DNA from: Micrococcus sp023147585
GTDB taxonomy: Bacteria > Actinomycetota > Actinomycetes > Actinomycetales > Micrococcaceae
NCBI RefSeq assembly: GCF_044872765.1
Contig: NZ_CP085253.1
Span: 868,001-932,000 of the forward strand
Direction: 5' to 3'
DNA length: 64,000 bases
Numbering within the stretch: the first letter of the stretch is position 1; each line of letters opens with the position of its first letter. Shown in pieces: positions 17,528 to 25,641 of this stretch. Position numbers and translations under genes: made by a program. Under the pieces are notes generated by a model. That model saw only the letters and a list, made by a program, of their open reading frames with translations. It was not told the origin of the DNA and searched no databases.

Positions 17528-17827
17528 ATGCCCGCTGCATACCCCCGAGAGTTCCGCCAAGACGTGGTCGCGATCGCCCGCAAGGGCCAGATGCCGATCG
17601 CGCAGGTCGCGAAGGACTTCGGCATCACCGCCTCCTGCCTGCGTCGCTGGCTGGCCCAAGACGATGTCGAGGCCGGGATCCGGCCGGCCATCACCAAAGC
17701 TGAGAACGAGGAGCTGAAGGCGCTCAAGCGCCGCAACCGTGAATTGGAGATGGAGAACGAGGTCCCACGCCGCGCCGCCGCGTATCTGTCGCAGGCGAAC
17801 CTGAAATTGGGTCAGTCCCCACAATGA
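17528..17827 (+). CDS. IS3-family transposase OrfA (outer IS)
   Basis: A 99-residue HTH protein beginning MPAAYPREFRQDVVAIARKG, with the recognition helix AQVAKDFGITASCLRRWLAQ and a charged coiled coil (AENEELKALKRRNRELEMEN). It starts behind an AAGGATGG stretch and ends in an ATGA overlap with orfB. It belongs to the outer element, whose left repeat was separated from it by the inserted IS at 16215-17484. Confidence 0.85.
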   Translation: MPAAYPREFRQDVVAIARKGQMPIAQVAKDFGITASCLRRWLAQDDVEAGIRPAITKAENEELKALKRRNRELEMENEVPRRAAAYLSQANLKLGQSPQ

Positions 17828-18705
17828 CCTATCCCGTCGTGAAGGACCTGGCCCGCGACGGGATCCCCGTGAAACTCTCCTGCCAGGTCCTCGGGTTCAC
17901 CCGTCAGGCCTACTACCAGTGGCCGGCCGAACCTGTCAGCGCGCGGGAATGGTCCGACGCGCATGCCGCCAACGCCGACCTCGATGCCCATGCTGATGAC
18001 CCGGAGTTCGGATACCGGTTCCTGGCTGAGAAGCTCCGCGACCGTGGCCTGGCCGTATCGGACCACCAGACGTTGAAGGCCTGCCGGCTCGTGCGTGTCC
18101 GCTGCTGCCACTGGATCCGCCGCGGCTCGGGCAAGCGTCCTGGCCCTGCCGTTCATGATGATCTGGTTCGTCGTCAGTTCCGCGCTGAGAAGCCGAACCA
18201 GTTGTGGCTCACGGACATCTCAGAGCATTGGGCCGGGGACTTGCAAGCTCTACCTCTGCGCGGTCAAGGACGTGTTCTCGAACCGGATCGTGGGCTACTC
18301 GATCGACCGGCGGATGAGCTCGCAGCTGGCCGTGGAGGCCCTGCAGATGGCTCTGGCCCGGCGCGGAGGAAAAGCCGGCGTCCAGGGCTGCCGTGTGCAT
18401 TCGGATCGTGGGTCGCAATTTCGATCCAGGCGATTCGTGGAGACGCTGCGGGTCAACGGCCTGGTCGGGTCGATGGGCAGGGTCGGTGCTGCTGGGGACA
18501 ACGCGGCGATGGAATCCTTCTTCGCGCTGTTGCAGAAGAACGTGCTGAACCGGCGTCGCTGGCAGTCCTTCGACCAGCTCCGGCTCGCGATCGTGAGCTG
18601 GATCGAGCGGACCTATCACCGCCGTCGTAGGCAGGCCCGTCTCGGGAGACTCACCCCTGAAGCGCTCTGGGTTTCGTTCCGATCCAACTGAAGGAGAATC
18701 GGAAC

Positions 18706-19020
18706 ATGCCCAAGAAGTACACCCCCGAGCTGCGTGAGCGCGCTGTGCGGATGGTCCTGGAACGCCAAGCCGCTCAAGGAGGGCCTCGCTCGCACTCCAT
18801 CCGAGCCATCGCCCCGCAGGTCGGAGTCGGTGAAGAGACGCTGCGCATGTGGTGCAACCGCCACGGCCACGAGATCACCCAGGCGCCGGCGGGAGAAGAT
18901 CTGCAGCAGGAGAACAAGCGCCTCAAACGTGAGCTCGCTGAAGCCAGGCGTGCGAACGAGATCCTCAAAGCCGCCTCGGCTTTTTTCGCCAGGGAGCTCG
19001 ACCGCCCCACGACGAGATGA
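18706..19020 (+). CDS. IS3-family transposase OrfA (IS copy 1)
   Basis: A 104-residue protein starting MPKKYTPELRERAVRMVLER behind an AAGGAGAATCGG ribosome-binding region. The HTH lies in IAPQVGVGEETLRMWCNRHG, and a coiled coil follows (LQQENKRLKRELAEARRAN). The TGA overlaps the orfB ATG. A T TTT TTC heptamer lies 33 nt before the stop and allows synthesis of the OrfAB fusion. Confidence 0.92.
   Translation: MPKKYTPELRERAVRMVLERQAAQGGPRSHSIRAIAPQVGVGEETLRMWCNRHGHEITQAPAGEDLQQENKRLKRELAEARRANEILKAASAFFARELDRPTTR
18981..18987 (+). promoter_or_regulatory. Slippery heptamer TTTTTTC in orfA of IS copy 1
   Basis: In the orfA frame the bases read (gc)T TTT TTC, a canonical -1 slippery site. A one-base back-slip continues without a stop through the start of orfB at 19017. 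The same heptamer is at 27304-27310 in copy 2. Confidence 0.7.
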
Positions 19021-19931
19021 TCGCGTTCATCGACGAACACCGCGATCAATTCGGGGTCGAGGCCATCTGTCGCACCCTGCGTGCGACGGAATGTGGGTTC
19101 ATCACCTCCCGCGGCTACCGGGCCGTGAAGAGTCGACCGGCTTCCGCTCGGGCCCTGCGCGATACGATCCTCATCGAGGAGCTCAAGCGGATCCATGCGG
19201 AGAACTACGGCGTCTACGGGGTGCGCAAGATGCACCATGCGATGCGCCGCGCCGGGTGGGAGATCGGCCGGGACCAGGTCGCCCGCCTGATGAAGCTCGC
19301 CAGCGTGGAAGGGGTTCGGCGCGGCCGCAAGCCGATCACCACGAGGCCGGCAGGCGAGCCGGATGCTCGTCCTGACCTCGTGGAGCGCTGCTTCACCGCC
19401 GAGCGGCCGAACCAGCTGTGGGTCGCTGACATCACCTACGTCAGGATCCTGGGCGGGTTCTGCTATGTCGCTTTCATCACCGACGTCTACTCCCGGCGCG
19501 TCGTGGGATGGGCGGTCTCGGGCAGCCTGCACACCGCGGGGCTGCCGTTGCTCGCCCTCGAGCACGCACTGGTCTCCACCGGCGCTACCCGCGGGCGGCA
19601 GGGCCTGATCCACCACTCGGATCGGGGAAGCCAGTACGTCAGCTTGGCGTACTCGGACGCGCTCATCACCGCCGGGGTGACGGCTTCGGTAGGCACCGTG
19701 GGCGACTCTTACGACAACGCCCTGGCCGAGACCGTGAACGGGCTCTACAAGGCCGAGCTCATCCACTCCAAGCGGATCTGGGAGTCCGTCGAGGCGGTCG
19801 AGCTGGCCACCATGGGGTGGGTGCACTGGTGGAACACGCAGCGTCTCCACGAAGCGCTCGGCTACCGCACTCCAGTGGAGGTCGAGGCGGCCTACACTCA
19901 CGACCAGGATTCAGCGCCCGTTGCGTCCTGA
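19017..19931 (+). CDS. IS3-family transposase OrfB (IS copy 1)
   Basis: A 304-residue DDE transposase, intact from ATG to TGA. The HTH_21 region is visible as IHAENYGVYGVRKMHHAM, the first catalytic aspartate in LWVADITYVR, the second in IHHSDRGSQYVSL and the glutamate in NALAETVNGLYKAELI. It is the complete counterpart of the frameshifted gene at 27340-28255. Because it is intact it could mobilise both copies. Confidence 0.92.
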   Translation: MIAFIDEHRDQFGVEAICRTLRATECGFITSRGYRAVKSRPASARALRDTILIEELKRIHAENYGVYGVRKMHHAMRRAGWEIGRDQVARLMKLASVEGVRRGRKPITTRPAGEPDARPDLVERCFTAERPNQLWVADITYVRILGGFCYVAFITDVYSRRVVGWAVSGSLHTAGLPLLALEHALVSTGATRGRQGLIHHSDRGSQYVSLAYSDALITAGVTASVGTVGDSYDNALAETVNGLYKAELIHSKRIWESVEAVELATMGWVHWWNTQRLHEALGYRTPVEVEAAYTHDQDSAPVAS

Positions 19932-20018
19932 CCTCGGAACGAAACCCAGGGCGCTTCACCCCCGTCGAGTTCGAGATGGTTCAATCAGTCCAGGCGGCTG
20001 CCGCCGCCTGATAACTCG

Positions 20019-20043
20019 TGTCAACCAAACTCACGGCAGACCC
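20019..20043. repeat. Right inverted repeat of the outer IS3-family element
   Basis: A 25-bp perfect inverse of 16187-16211, starting TGTCAACC just 8 nt after the orfB stop. The flank beyond it shows no duplication of the left flank, so a deletion or a second event has removed the original target copy. Confidence 0.88.
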
Positions 20044-20127
20044 GCCCTAAGGGATGGCCCTCCTGTCGTCGAAGCAGGGGCCGGCCTCACCCAGGGCGGC
20101 CCATCATCCGCTGACGGCACCACACCT

Positions 20128-20164
20128 CCAAGGACGGCCCGTCCACCGAACGGGCCCTCCTTGG
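20128..20164 (-). terminator. Rho-independent-like terminator after the copper gene cluster
   Basis: A stem of about 14-15 bp (CCAAGGACGGCCCGT paired with ACGGGCCCTCCTTGG, one imperfection) with a 7-nt loop, 23 nt beyond the DUF305 stop codon. No T-run follows, as is usual in high-GC actinobacteria. Confidence 0.7.
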
Positions 20165-20186
20165 GATTGTGGTGCGGCGATGCCGG

Positions 20187-20897
20187 TCAGGTCGCGGGCA
20201 GCTCCTGAAGCATCTGTTCCATCTCGGTGATCTCGGCCTGCTGGTCCGCGACGACCTTTTCGGCCAGGGCCACGGCCTGCGGGGTCTGCCCGCCCTCGAC
20301 CTCGTCCTGGGCCATCTCGATGGCGCCCTGGTGGTGGGCGGTCATCTGCTCCAGGTACAACCGGGCGGCCTCGGTGCCCTGGGCCTGCTCCAGGGCGGCC
20401 ATGTCCTCCTCGGACATCATCCCGGACATCCCGCCGTGGTCCATGCCCTCCATACCGCCCATGTCTCCCATGTCCACGGGGTCTTCACCCCAGGCGGTGA
20501 GCATGGCGTTCATGCGCTCGATCTCCGGGCCCTGGGCGTCGATGACCTTCTGGGCGAACTCGGCCACCTCGGCCGGGATCTCATCCTTGGCCAGCAGCAT
20601 CTCGCTCATCTCCACCGCCTGCTGGTGATGCGGGATCATCATCTGAGCGAACATCACGTCCGCGTCATTGTGCTCGGCGGAGACCTCCTCGGCCGAACCG
20701 GTGGCCGAGCTAGTAGCCGATTCCGTGGCGGACGGTGTCGCGGTGTCCGTGGCCGCAGGGGTGGCGGCGGGGGCGGAGCCGGTCGCGGTGGCCGAGGCCT
20801 CAGCGCCGGCGTTCTCGTCCTGGGCCCCGGTGCCGCAGGCGGTCAAGGTCAGGGCGGAGGCCAGGGTCAGGGCGGTCAGCGTCATGGTGCGTTTCAT
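20187..20897 (-). CDS. DUF305 lipoprotein (metal-associated)
   Basis: A 236-residue exported protein. The signal peptide ends in a lipobox LTAC with the lipidated Cys21, followed by a low-complexity Ala/Thr/Ser linker. Two DUF305 halves follow, each with a paired-histidine motif (MIPHHQQAVEM and MTAHHQGAIEM) and a Met/His/Gly-rich stretch between them (MGDMGGMEGMDHGGMSGMM) suited to binding Cu or Ag. The ATG at 20897 has an AAAGGA ribosome-binding site; two further in-frame ATGs upstream lack one. It is the last gene of the copper cluster and presumably handles copper at the outer face of the membrane. Confidence 0.85.
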   Translation of the reverse strand: MKRTMTLTALTLASALTLTACGTGAQDENAGAEASATATGSAPAATPAATDTATPSATESATSSATGSAEEVSAEHNDADVMFAQMMIPHHQQAVEMSEMLLAKDEIPAEVAEFAQKVIDAQGPEIERMNAMLTAWGEDPVDMGDMGGMEGMDHGGMSGMMSEEDMAALEQAQGTEAARLYLEQMTAHHQGAIEMAQDEVEGGQTPQAVALAEKVVADQQAEITEMEQMLQELPAT

Positions 20898-20956
20898 GGT
20901 GGGTCCTTTCATGGTGGGTTGAGGGTTCACATCAGGGTTCACGCCAAGGGGCGAGA

Positions 20957-23197
20957 TCAGGAAACCGCAGCCGGCTGAAGGGCAGCCTGCGACCGGGGGT
21001 GCTCGAGAGGAGCCAGGTGCTCCGGGTCCAGGTCGGTGCGGCGCAGCAGCTGGGCGTTGAGGGCCACCACGATGGTGGAGACGGACATCAGGATCGCGCC
21101 CACCGCGGGGGAGAGCACGAAGCCGATCGGGGCCAGCACGCCGGCGGCCAGCGGGACGGCGAGCACGTTGTATCCGGTGGCCCAGACCAGGTTCTGGATC
21201 ATCTTGGTGTAACTGGCCTTGGACAGGTGGATCATGGATAGCACGGCACGGGGGTCATTGCCGGCCAGCACCACGCCGGCCGATTCCATGGCCACGTCGG
21301 TGCCGGCGCCGATGGCGATGCCGACCTCGGCCCGGGCCAGGGCCGGGGCGTCGTTCACGCCGTCCCCGACCATGGCCACGGACAGGCCCCGGGCCTGCAG
21401 TTCGGTGACCTTGGTGTCCTTGTCCTGGGGAAGGACCTCGGCGAAGACCTCGTCGATGCCCAGATCCCGCGCCACGGCCTCGGCGACCTGGCGGGCGTCG
21501 CCGGTGATCATCGCGACCTTGACCCCCCGGGCGTGCAGGGCGGCCACGGCGGCCCGGGACTCGGGGCGGATCTTGTCCTCCACGGCGACCGCGCCGATAA
21601 CGGACCCGTCGCGGACCACATGCAGCACCCCGGCCCCCCGATCCGTCCAGGCCCGGACATCGGCGGCCAGTGCCTCGGGGGTGTCCAGGGTGAGCTCGCG
21701 CAGCATGTTCGGCCCGCCGACGAGGACCTCGGCCCCGGCCACGGTGGCCGTGACCCCGCGGCCGGTGGCGGCCTGGAATCCGGTGCCGCGCAGGCCCAAC
21801 CGGGCGGCCTCGGCATGACTGGTGGCGGCGGTGACGATGGCCCGGGCCACCGGGTGCTCGCTGTCGGCCTCGGCCGCGGCGGCGTAGGCCAACAGCTCGG
21901 CCTCGGAAATGCCGGGCGCCGCGGCGACACCGGTGACGGCGTGGGCGCCCTCGGTCAGGGTGCCGGTCTTGTCAAAGAGCACCACGTCGATGGTCCGCAT
22001 CTTCTCCAGGGCCATCCGGTCCTTGATCAGCAGCCCGGCCTTGGCGGCGCGTTCGGTGGAGATCGCGATCACCAGCGGGATGGCCAGGCCCAGGGCGTGC
22101 GGGCAGGCGATCACCAGCACGGTCACGGTGCGGGTGACCGCATCGGTGGGCTGACCGATCACGGTCCACACGATCGCGGTGATGATCGCCGCCCCCAGGG
22201 CGAACCAGAACAGCAACGCGGCGGCCCGGTCCGCCAACGCCTGGGCCCGGGAGGAGGACTCCTGGGCGTCGGCGACCATCCGCTGGATCCCGGCCAGAGC
22301 GGTGTCGGCACCGACGGCCTCGATGCGCACCCGCACGGTGTTGTCGGTGGCCACGGTCCCGGCCACCACCCGCTCCCCGACGGTGCGGGCCACGGCCCGG
22401 GATTCGCCGGTGATCATCGACTCGTCGAACTCCGCGGCGCCTTCCAGGATGGTCCCGTCGGCCGGCACGCGGGCCCCGGAGCGCACCAACACGGTGTCCC
22501 CGACCGCCAGCTCGCCGACGGGCACGGTCACGGTGTCTCCGTCCACGATCTTCTCGGCCTTCTCCGGCAGCAGCGCGGCCAGGGCGTCCAGGGCGGAGGA
22601 TGCCGCGCCGAGGGCGCGCATCTCCATCCAGTGCCCGAGCAGCATGATGGTCACCAGCAGGGCCAGTTCCCACCAGAAGTCCAGCATCAGGTCCCCGATG
22701 CCCAGGGAGGTGATCCAGGAGGCGACGAAGGCCACGGTGATGGCCATCGCGATCAGCAGCATCATCCCCGGCTGGCGGGAGCGCACCTCGGTGAGTCCGC
22801 CCTTGAGGAAGGGGGCGCCGCCGTAGAGGTAGATCACGGTGCCCAGCACCGGGGCGATCCACGCCGAACCGGGGAACTCAGGGACGTGGTAGCCCAGCAG
22901 TTGTCCGACCATGTGGCTGAAGAACACCACCGGGAGTGACAGCACCAGCGAGACCCAGAACCGGTTCTTGAACATCGCGGTGGAATGCCCGGCGTGCTTG
23001 CCGTGGTCATGGACCTGGTGCTCCTCGTCCAGGGCCGAGTGGGCGTGGCCCTGGGGCATGGCCTGCCCGTGGGTGGCCGCGTCCGCGGGGTGGTGGGCGG
23101 CATGGTCGGTGTGGTTGGCGTGGCCGGCGTGGGGGTTCGGGTCTGGGTGTTCGGCGGTCTGGTCGGTGGGGTGATCGTGGTGGTGCGGGGTGCTCAT
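20957..23197 (-). CDS. copB: Heavy-metal P1B-type ATPase, CopB-like (CPH motif), copper export
   Basis: A 746-residue membrane pump. The first 70 residues are His/Asp-rich (many HH and GHA units) in place of a CxxC domain. Actuator motif ITGESRAV, membrane motif IACPHALGLA, phosphorylation site FDKTGTLTEG and hinge GDGVNDAPAL are all intact. CPH rather than CPC in the sixth helix marks the CopB (P1B-3) group, which exports Cu or Ag. The start ATG follows the CopZ-like gene by 75 nt. The neighbours (CopZ-like protein, DUF305 protein, CsoR-like operator) support copper. Whether Cu(I), Cu(II) or Ag(I) is the substrate cannot be decided from sequence. Confidence 0.92.
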   Translation of the reverse strand: MSTPHHHDHPTDQTAEHPDPNPHAGHANHTDHAAHHPADAATHGQAMPQGHAHSALDEEHQVHDHGKHAGHSTAMFKNRFWVSLVLSLPVVFFSHMVGQLLGYHVPEFPGSAWIAPVLGTVIYLYGGAPFLKGGLTEVRSRQPGMMLLIAMAITVAFVASWITSLGIGDLMLDFWWELALLVTIMLLGHWMEMRALGAASSALDALAALLPEKAEKIVDGDTVTVPVGELAVGDTVLVRSGARVPADGTILEGAAEFDESMITGESRAVARTVGERVVAGTVATDNTVRVRIEAVGADTALAGIQRMVADAQESSSRAQALADRAAALLFWFALGAAIITAIVWTVIGQPTDAVTRTVTVLVIACPHALGLAIPLVIAISTERAAKAGLLIKDRMALEKMRTIDVVLFDKTGTLTEGAHAVTGVAAAPGISEAELLAYAAAAEADSEHPVARAIVTAATSHAEAARLGLRGTGFQAATGRGVTATVAGAEVLVGGPNMLRELTLDTPEALAADVRAWTDRGAGVLHVVRDGSVIGAVAVEDKIRPESRAAVAALHARGVKVAMITGDARQVAEAVARDLGIDEVFAEVLPQDKDTKVTELQARGLSVAMVGDGVNDAPALARAEVGIAIGAGTDVAMESAGVVLAGNDPRAVLSMIHLSKASYTKMIQNLVWATGYNVLAVPLAAGVLAPIGFVLSPAVGAILMSVSTIVVALNAQLLRRTDLDPEHLAPLEHPRSQAALQPAAVS

Positions 23198-23272
23198 GGT
23201 GTTCCTTCTGCTCGGCGGTCTGTTCGGCGACCGGCTCGGCGGTGGGGCGCCGACCTCGAGGGGATGTGTCGG

Positions 23273-23602
23273 TTAGATCCGGACGCGGTAGCCGGCCGCT
23301 TCGATGGCCGTCCGCACGGAGTCCGCGGAGGCGGGCCCGGTCACGGTGACGGGGGAGGCCCCGCCGGCGACCAGTTCGACCCGGACATCGTCCACCCCGT
23401 CCAGGGCGCTCACGGCCTCGGTGACGGAGCCCACGCAGTGTCCGCAGGTCATGCCCTCCACCTGGTAGGTCGCGTCGCCGGCGCTCGTCCCGGTTGAGTC
23501 GGCACTCTGGCGCCCGGCGGGGGCGGTGGCGTCGGCGGCTGGGGCGCAGCACGAGCAGCCGTTGGTGGCCCCCGGCAGCGGGGTGCGGGCGGATTCGGTC
23601 AT
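23273..23602 (-). CDS. copZ: Heavy-metal-associated (HMA) domain protein, CopZ-like
   Basis: A 109-residue protein with a C-terminal HMA domain whose metal site is EGMTCGHC (Cys53, Cys56). The first 45 residues are an unusual extension with a second cysteine group, GCSCCA (Cys16, 18, 19), and an Ala/Thr linker. This group may add a metal site or protect the protein. A GAAGGAGA ribosome-binding site precedes the ATG, and the CsoR-like operator lies 56 nt upstream. CopZ proteins carry Cu(I) in the cytoplasm to the exporter and the sensor. Confidence 0.88.
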   Translation of the reverse strand: MTESARTPLPGATNGCSCCAPAADATAPAGRQSADSTGTSAGDATYQVEGMTCGHCVGSVTEAVSALDGVDDVRVELVAGGASPVTVTGPASADSVRTAIEAAGYRVRI

Positions 23603-23657
23603 GACGGTCTCCTTCAGGTCTGAGGGCGGCGCCGGACGGCGCCTCTCCTCTTGGTAT

Positions 23658-23674
23658 ATACCCCCCGGGGGTAT
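23658..23674. promoter_or_regulatory. CsoR-like copper operator
   Basis: ATACCCCCCGGGGGTAT is a 17-bp palindrome apart from its central base, matching the known actinobacterial CsoR target (TACCC...GGGTA). It lies 56 nt upstream of the copZ-like start and touches the stop codon of the sensor kinase gene, so it probably overlaps a promoter for copZ-copB-DUF305. No csoR gene is present in the window. Confidence 0.75.
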
Positions 23675-24843
23675 TATTCAAGGGGTGGAGCGCCGGTGTT
23701 CACGGTGGATAAACGGGTGCGCCGGTAGGTGGGCTGGTCGGGGGGCTGCTTGGTGGGCAGGTCGATGGTGAACGTCGCCCCGTCCGTGGTGGAGGTGGCG
23801 CTCAGGGTGCCGCCGTGGGCCTGGATGAGAGCTCGGGAGATGGCCAGGCCGACCCCGGAGCCGCCGTGGTCACGGTCGCGGGCGGTGTCCCCGCGGTAGA
23901 AGCGTTCGAAGACGTGCGGCAGGTGCTCGGGAGAGATCCCCTCCCCGGTGTCGGTGACGCTGAGCGTGACCCCGGACGGGCTTTGTCGGGCCTCGAGGGT
24001 GACCCGGCCCCCGGCCGGGGTGTGGCGCAGGGCGTTGGTGAGCAGGTTGCCCAGGACCTGGCCCATGCGCTGGCGGTCCACGTCCACGGCCAGGCCCGGA
24101 TCGGCGTCCATGGTCAGGGCCACGCCCTTGGTGGCGTAGGCCTCCTTGTGGGCCTCGGTCGCGGCATGCAGCAGCCCGCTGACCCCTTGGGGGCTGCGGT
24201 CCAGTTCGATCCGGCCCTCCTCGGCGCGGGAGACGTCGTTGATGTCCTCCACCAGCCGGGTCAACCGGGCCAGCTGCTCGCCCATCAGCTCACCGGTGGG
24301 CTCGTCCCAGTGGGACACCCCGTCTTGCAGGGCCTCGTGGTAGACGGTCAGCACGGAGACGGGGGTGCGCAGCTCGTGGGCCAGGTCCGAGAGCATCCGT
24401 CGACGGGTGTCCTCGGTGCGCTGAAGCCGTGCGGCCATGGTGTTGAAAGACCCTGCCAGCTCCTCCACCTCGGTGCCGGCGCCCATGGCCGGCACGCGGG
24501 TGTCGTACCGTCCACCGGCCATGGCCTTGGCCGCCTGGGTCAGGGCGTTGATCGGACTCTGGATCCGGCGGGCGACATGCCAGGTCAATGCCAGACAACA
24601 GATCAAGGCCGTGGCCAGGGCCACGCCCAGGGTCCAGAAGTTGGCGTCCCGGTAGGCCTGCTCCACGTGCAGCACCTGGGCTGCATCGTGTCCGGCCCCG
24701 GCCTGTTCCAGGTGCTCGTGGAACAGTGGTGGGCCGGCCAGGGAGGCCACCACCACCGCGGCCAGCACGCTGGCCCCCACCACCAGCAGCTGGGCGAAAA
24801 AGAACCGGGCCGCTAATCCTTGGTAGCGCCGCCGGCCGGTCAT
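23674..24843 (-). CDS. Sensor histidine kinase of the copper-cluster two-component system
   Basis: A 389-residue membrane kinase. Two transmembrane helices (about residues 11-37 and 70-90) enclose a short 30-residue extracytoplasmic loop with several His residues, followed by a HAMP linker. The phosphoacceptor is His156 in LSDLAHELRTPVS. The ATP-binding domain has the N box NLLTNALRHTP, DTGEGISPEHLPHVFERFYRG and GSGVGLAIS. It overlaps the response regulator gene by 4 nt. The signal is unknown, but the position directly ahead of the copper-export genes suggests periplasmic copper or envelope stress. Confidence 0.9.
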   Translation of the reverse strand: MTGRRRYQGLAARFFFAQLLVVGASVLAAVVVASLAGPPLFHEHLEQAGAGHDAAQVLHVEQAYRDANFWTLGVALATALICCLALTWHVARRIQSPINALTQAAKAMAGGRYDTRVPAMGAGTEVEELAGSFNTMAARLQRTEDTRRRMLSDLAHELRTPVSVLTVYHEALQDGVSHWDEPTGELMGEQLARLTRLVEDINDVSRAEEGRIELDRSPQGVSGLLHAATEAHKEAYATKGVALTMDADPGLAVDVDRQRMGQVLGNLLTNALRHTPAGGRVTLEARQSPSGVTLSVTDTGEGISPEHLPHVFERFYRGDTARDRDHGGSGVGLAISRALIQAHGGTLSATSTTDGATFTIDLPTKQPPDQPTYRRTRLSTVNTGAPPLE

Positions 24844-25565
24844 TGCTCCGCCATCCGGTAGCCGACCCCGCGGACGGTGTCGATATAGCGGGCCGGGTCC
24901 GCGTCGAGCTTGCGGCGCAGGTTCTTGATGTGCACGTCCACGAGCCGTTCATCGCCCACCCAGGCCGGGTCCCAGACGATATCGATCATCTGGCGCCGGG
25001 AGACGGCCTGGTGCGGGCGCCCCGACAAGGCGGCCAGCAGGTCGAACTCCGTGCGCGTTAGTTGCACCACCTGGCCCGACACGCGGGCCTCGTGGGCGGC
25101 CAGGTCGATGACCAGGTCACCGCAGACCCGTTCCGGTTCGGGGGCTGACACCGTTGTGCGCGGCCGGCGCATGACCGCCCCCACCCGGGCGACCAGCTCC
25201 CGGACGCTGAAGGGTTTGGTGATGTAGTCATCGGCCCCCACCGCCAATCCCTCCAACCGGTGGTGCTCATCGCCGCGGGCGGTGAGCATCAGCACATAGC
25301 ACTCGGAGAAGGCCCGCACCCGCCGGCACACCTCGATCCCGTCCAGCCCGGGCAGGCCCAGGTCCAGGACCATCACGTCGGGCTCGTGAACCCGGGCGGC
25401 CTGCACTGCGGCCGGGCCGGTGTGGGTGAGGGCCACCTCGTAGCCGGCCCGCTCCAGGTAGGTGGCCACCATGCGCGCCAGCGGCTTCTCGTCATCGACC
25501 ACCAACACCCGGCCGGCCGCCGGACCAGTCCCAGTGTCAGTCCCAGTGCCAGTGCCAGAGTTCAT
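24840..25565 (-). CDS. OmpR/PhoB-family response regulator
   Basis: A 241-residue regulator. The N-terminal receiver domain has the acidic pair VVDDE, phosphoacceptor Asp68 (VMVLDLGLPG) and conserved lysine (ITKPFS). The C-terminal winged helix contains RTEFDLLAALSGRPHQAVSR and VDVHIKNLRRKLDADP. The first 15 residues are a Gly/Thr repeat encoded by tandem CAGTG-type repeats, not part of the domain. It is the first gene of the operon with the kinase. Two GAATCTTCA repeats 11 bp apart, 57 nt upstream, look like its own binding site. Confidence 0.92.
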   Translation of the reverse strand: MNSGTGTGTDTGTGPAAGRVLVVDDEKPLARMVATYLERAGYEVALTHTGPAAVQAARVHEPDVMVLDLGLPGLDGIEVCRRVRAFSECYVLMLTARGDEHHRLEGLAVGADDYITKPFSVRELVARVGAVMRRPRTTVSAPEPERVCGDLVIDLAAHEARVSGQVVQLTRTEFDLLAALSGRPHQAVSRRQMIDIVWDPAWVGDERLVDVHIKNLRRKLDADPARYIDTVRGVGYRMAEQ

Positions 25566-25621
25566 GGGTCCAGTCTCGCTCTGTCTCGCGCCCCGGCGGC
25601 TCAGAACGGTGCCGGGGCGGG

Positions 25622-25641
25622 GAATCTTCATCGAATCTTCA
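25622..25641. promoter_or_regulatory. Direct repeats GAATCTTCA with 11-bp period, probable response-regulator site
   Basis: GAATCTTCA occurs at 25622-25630 and 25633-25641, one helical turn apart, in the 156-nt divergent region between the response regulator gene and the lipoprotein gene. OmpR-family dimers typically bind two direct repeats at this spacing. Control of both directions is inferred. Confidence 0.6.

Larger units (their letters stand above)
18658..19958 (+). mobile_element. IS3-family element, copy 1 (inserted in orfB of the outer IS)
   Basis: A 1301-bp element with inverted ends beginning TGAAGCGC and continuing as CTGGGTTTCGTTCC, flanked by a CCC duplication (18655-18657 and 19959-19961). 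Its two genes are intact. A second copy lies at 26981-28282; the two differ at scattered positions, and copy 2 has a frameshift. Confidence 0.92.
17824..20010 (+). pseudogene. IS3-family transposase OrfB of the outer IS, frameshifted and interrupted
   Basis: The gene runs from the ATG at 17824 to about 18657 and resumes after the inserted IS at 19962, ending with the TGA at 20008-20010. The first frame carries EFGYRFLAEKLRDRGL and the first catalytic aspartate (LWLTDISEHW). Near 18233 it shifts by one base, after which KLYLCAVKDVFSNRIVGYS, the second aspartate (VHSDRGSQF) and the glutamate (AAMESFFALLQKNVL) follow. The inserted IS falls after the codons for RLGRLTP. The protein therefore has two independent lesions and cannot be active. 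Confidence 0.85.
16187..20043 (+). mobile_element. IS3-family element (outer IS) carrying two nested IS insertions
   Basis: Perfect 25-bp inverted repeats (outermost GGGTCTGCC) lie at 16187-16211 and 20019-20043. Subtracting two inserted elements and their 3-bp duplications leaves about 1280 bp, a normal IS3-family length. One IS is inserted between the left repeat and orfA (16215-17484, duplication TCT). Another is inserted near the 3' end of orfB (18658-19958, duplication CCC). The reading frame of orfB continues after the second insertion to a natural end (LTPVEFEMVQSVQAAAAA). No duplication flanks the outer element, and its orfB also has a frameshift. Confidence 0.88.

Noticed and set aside
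25528..25560. CAGTG-type tandem repeat as a CRISPR-like or regulatory array
   Set aside because: Short, without spacers, and simply encodes the Gly/Thr-rich N terminus of the response regulator.
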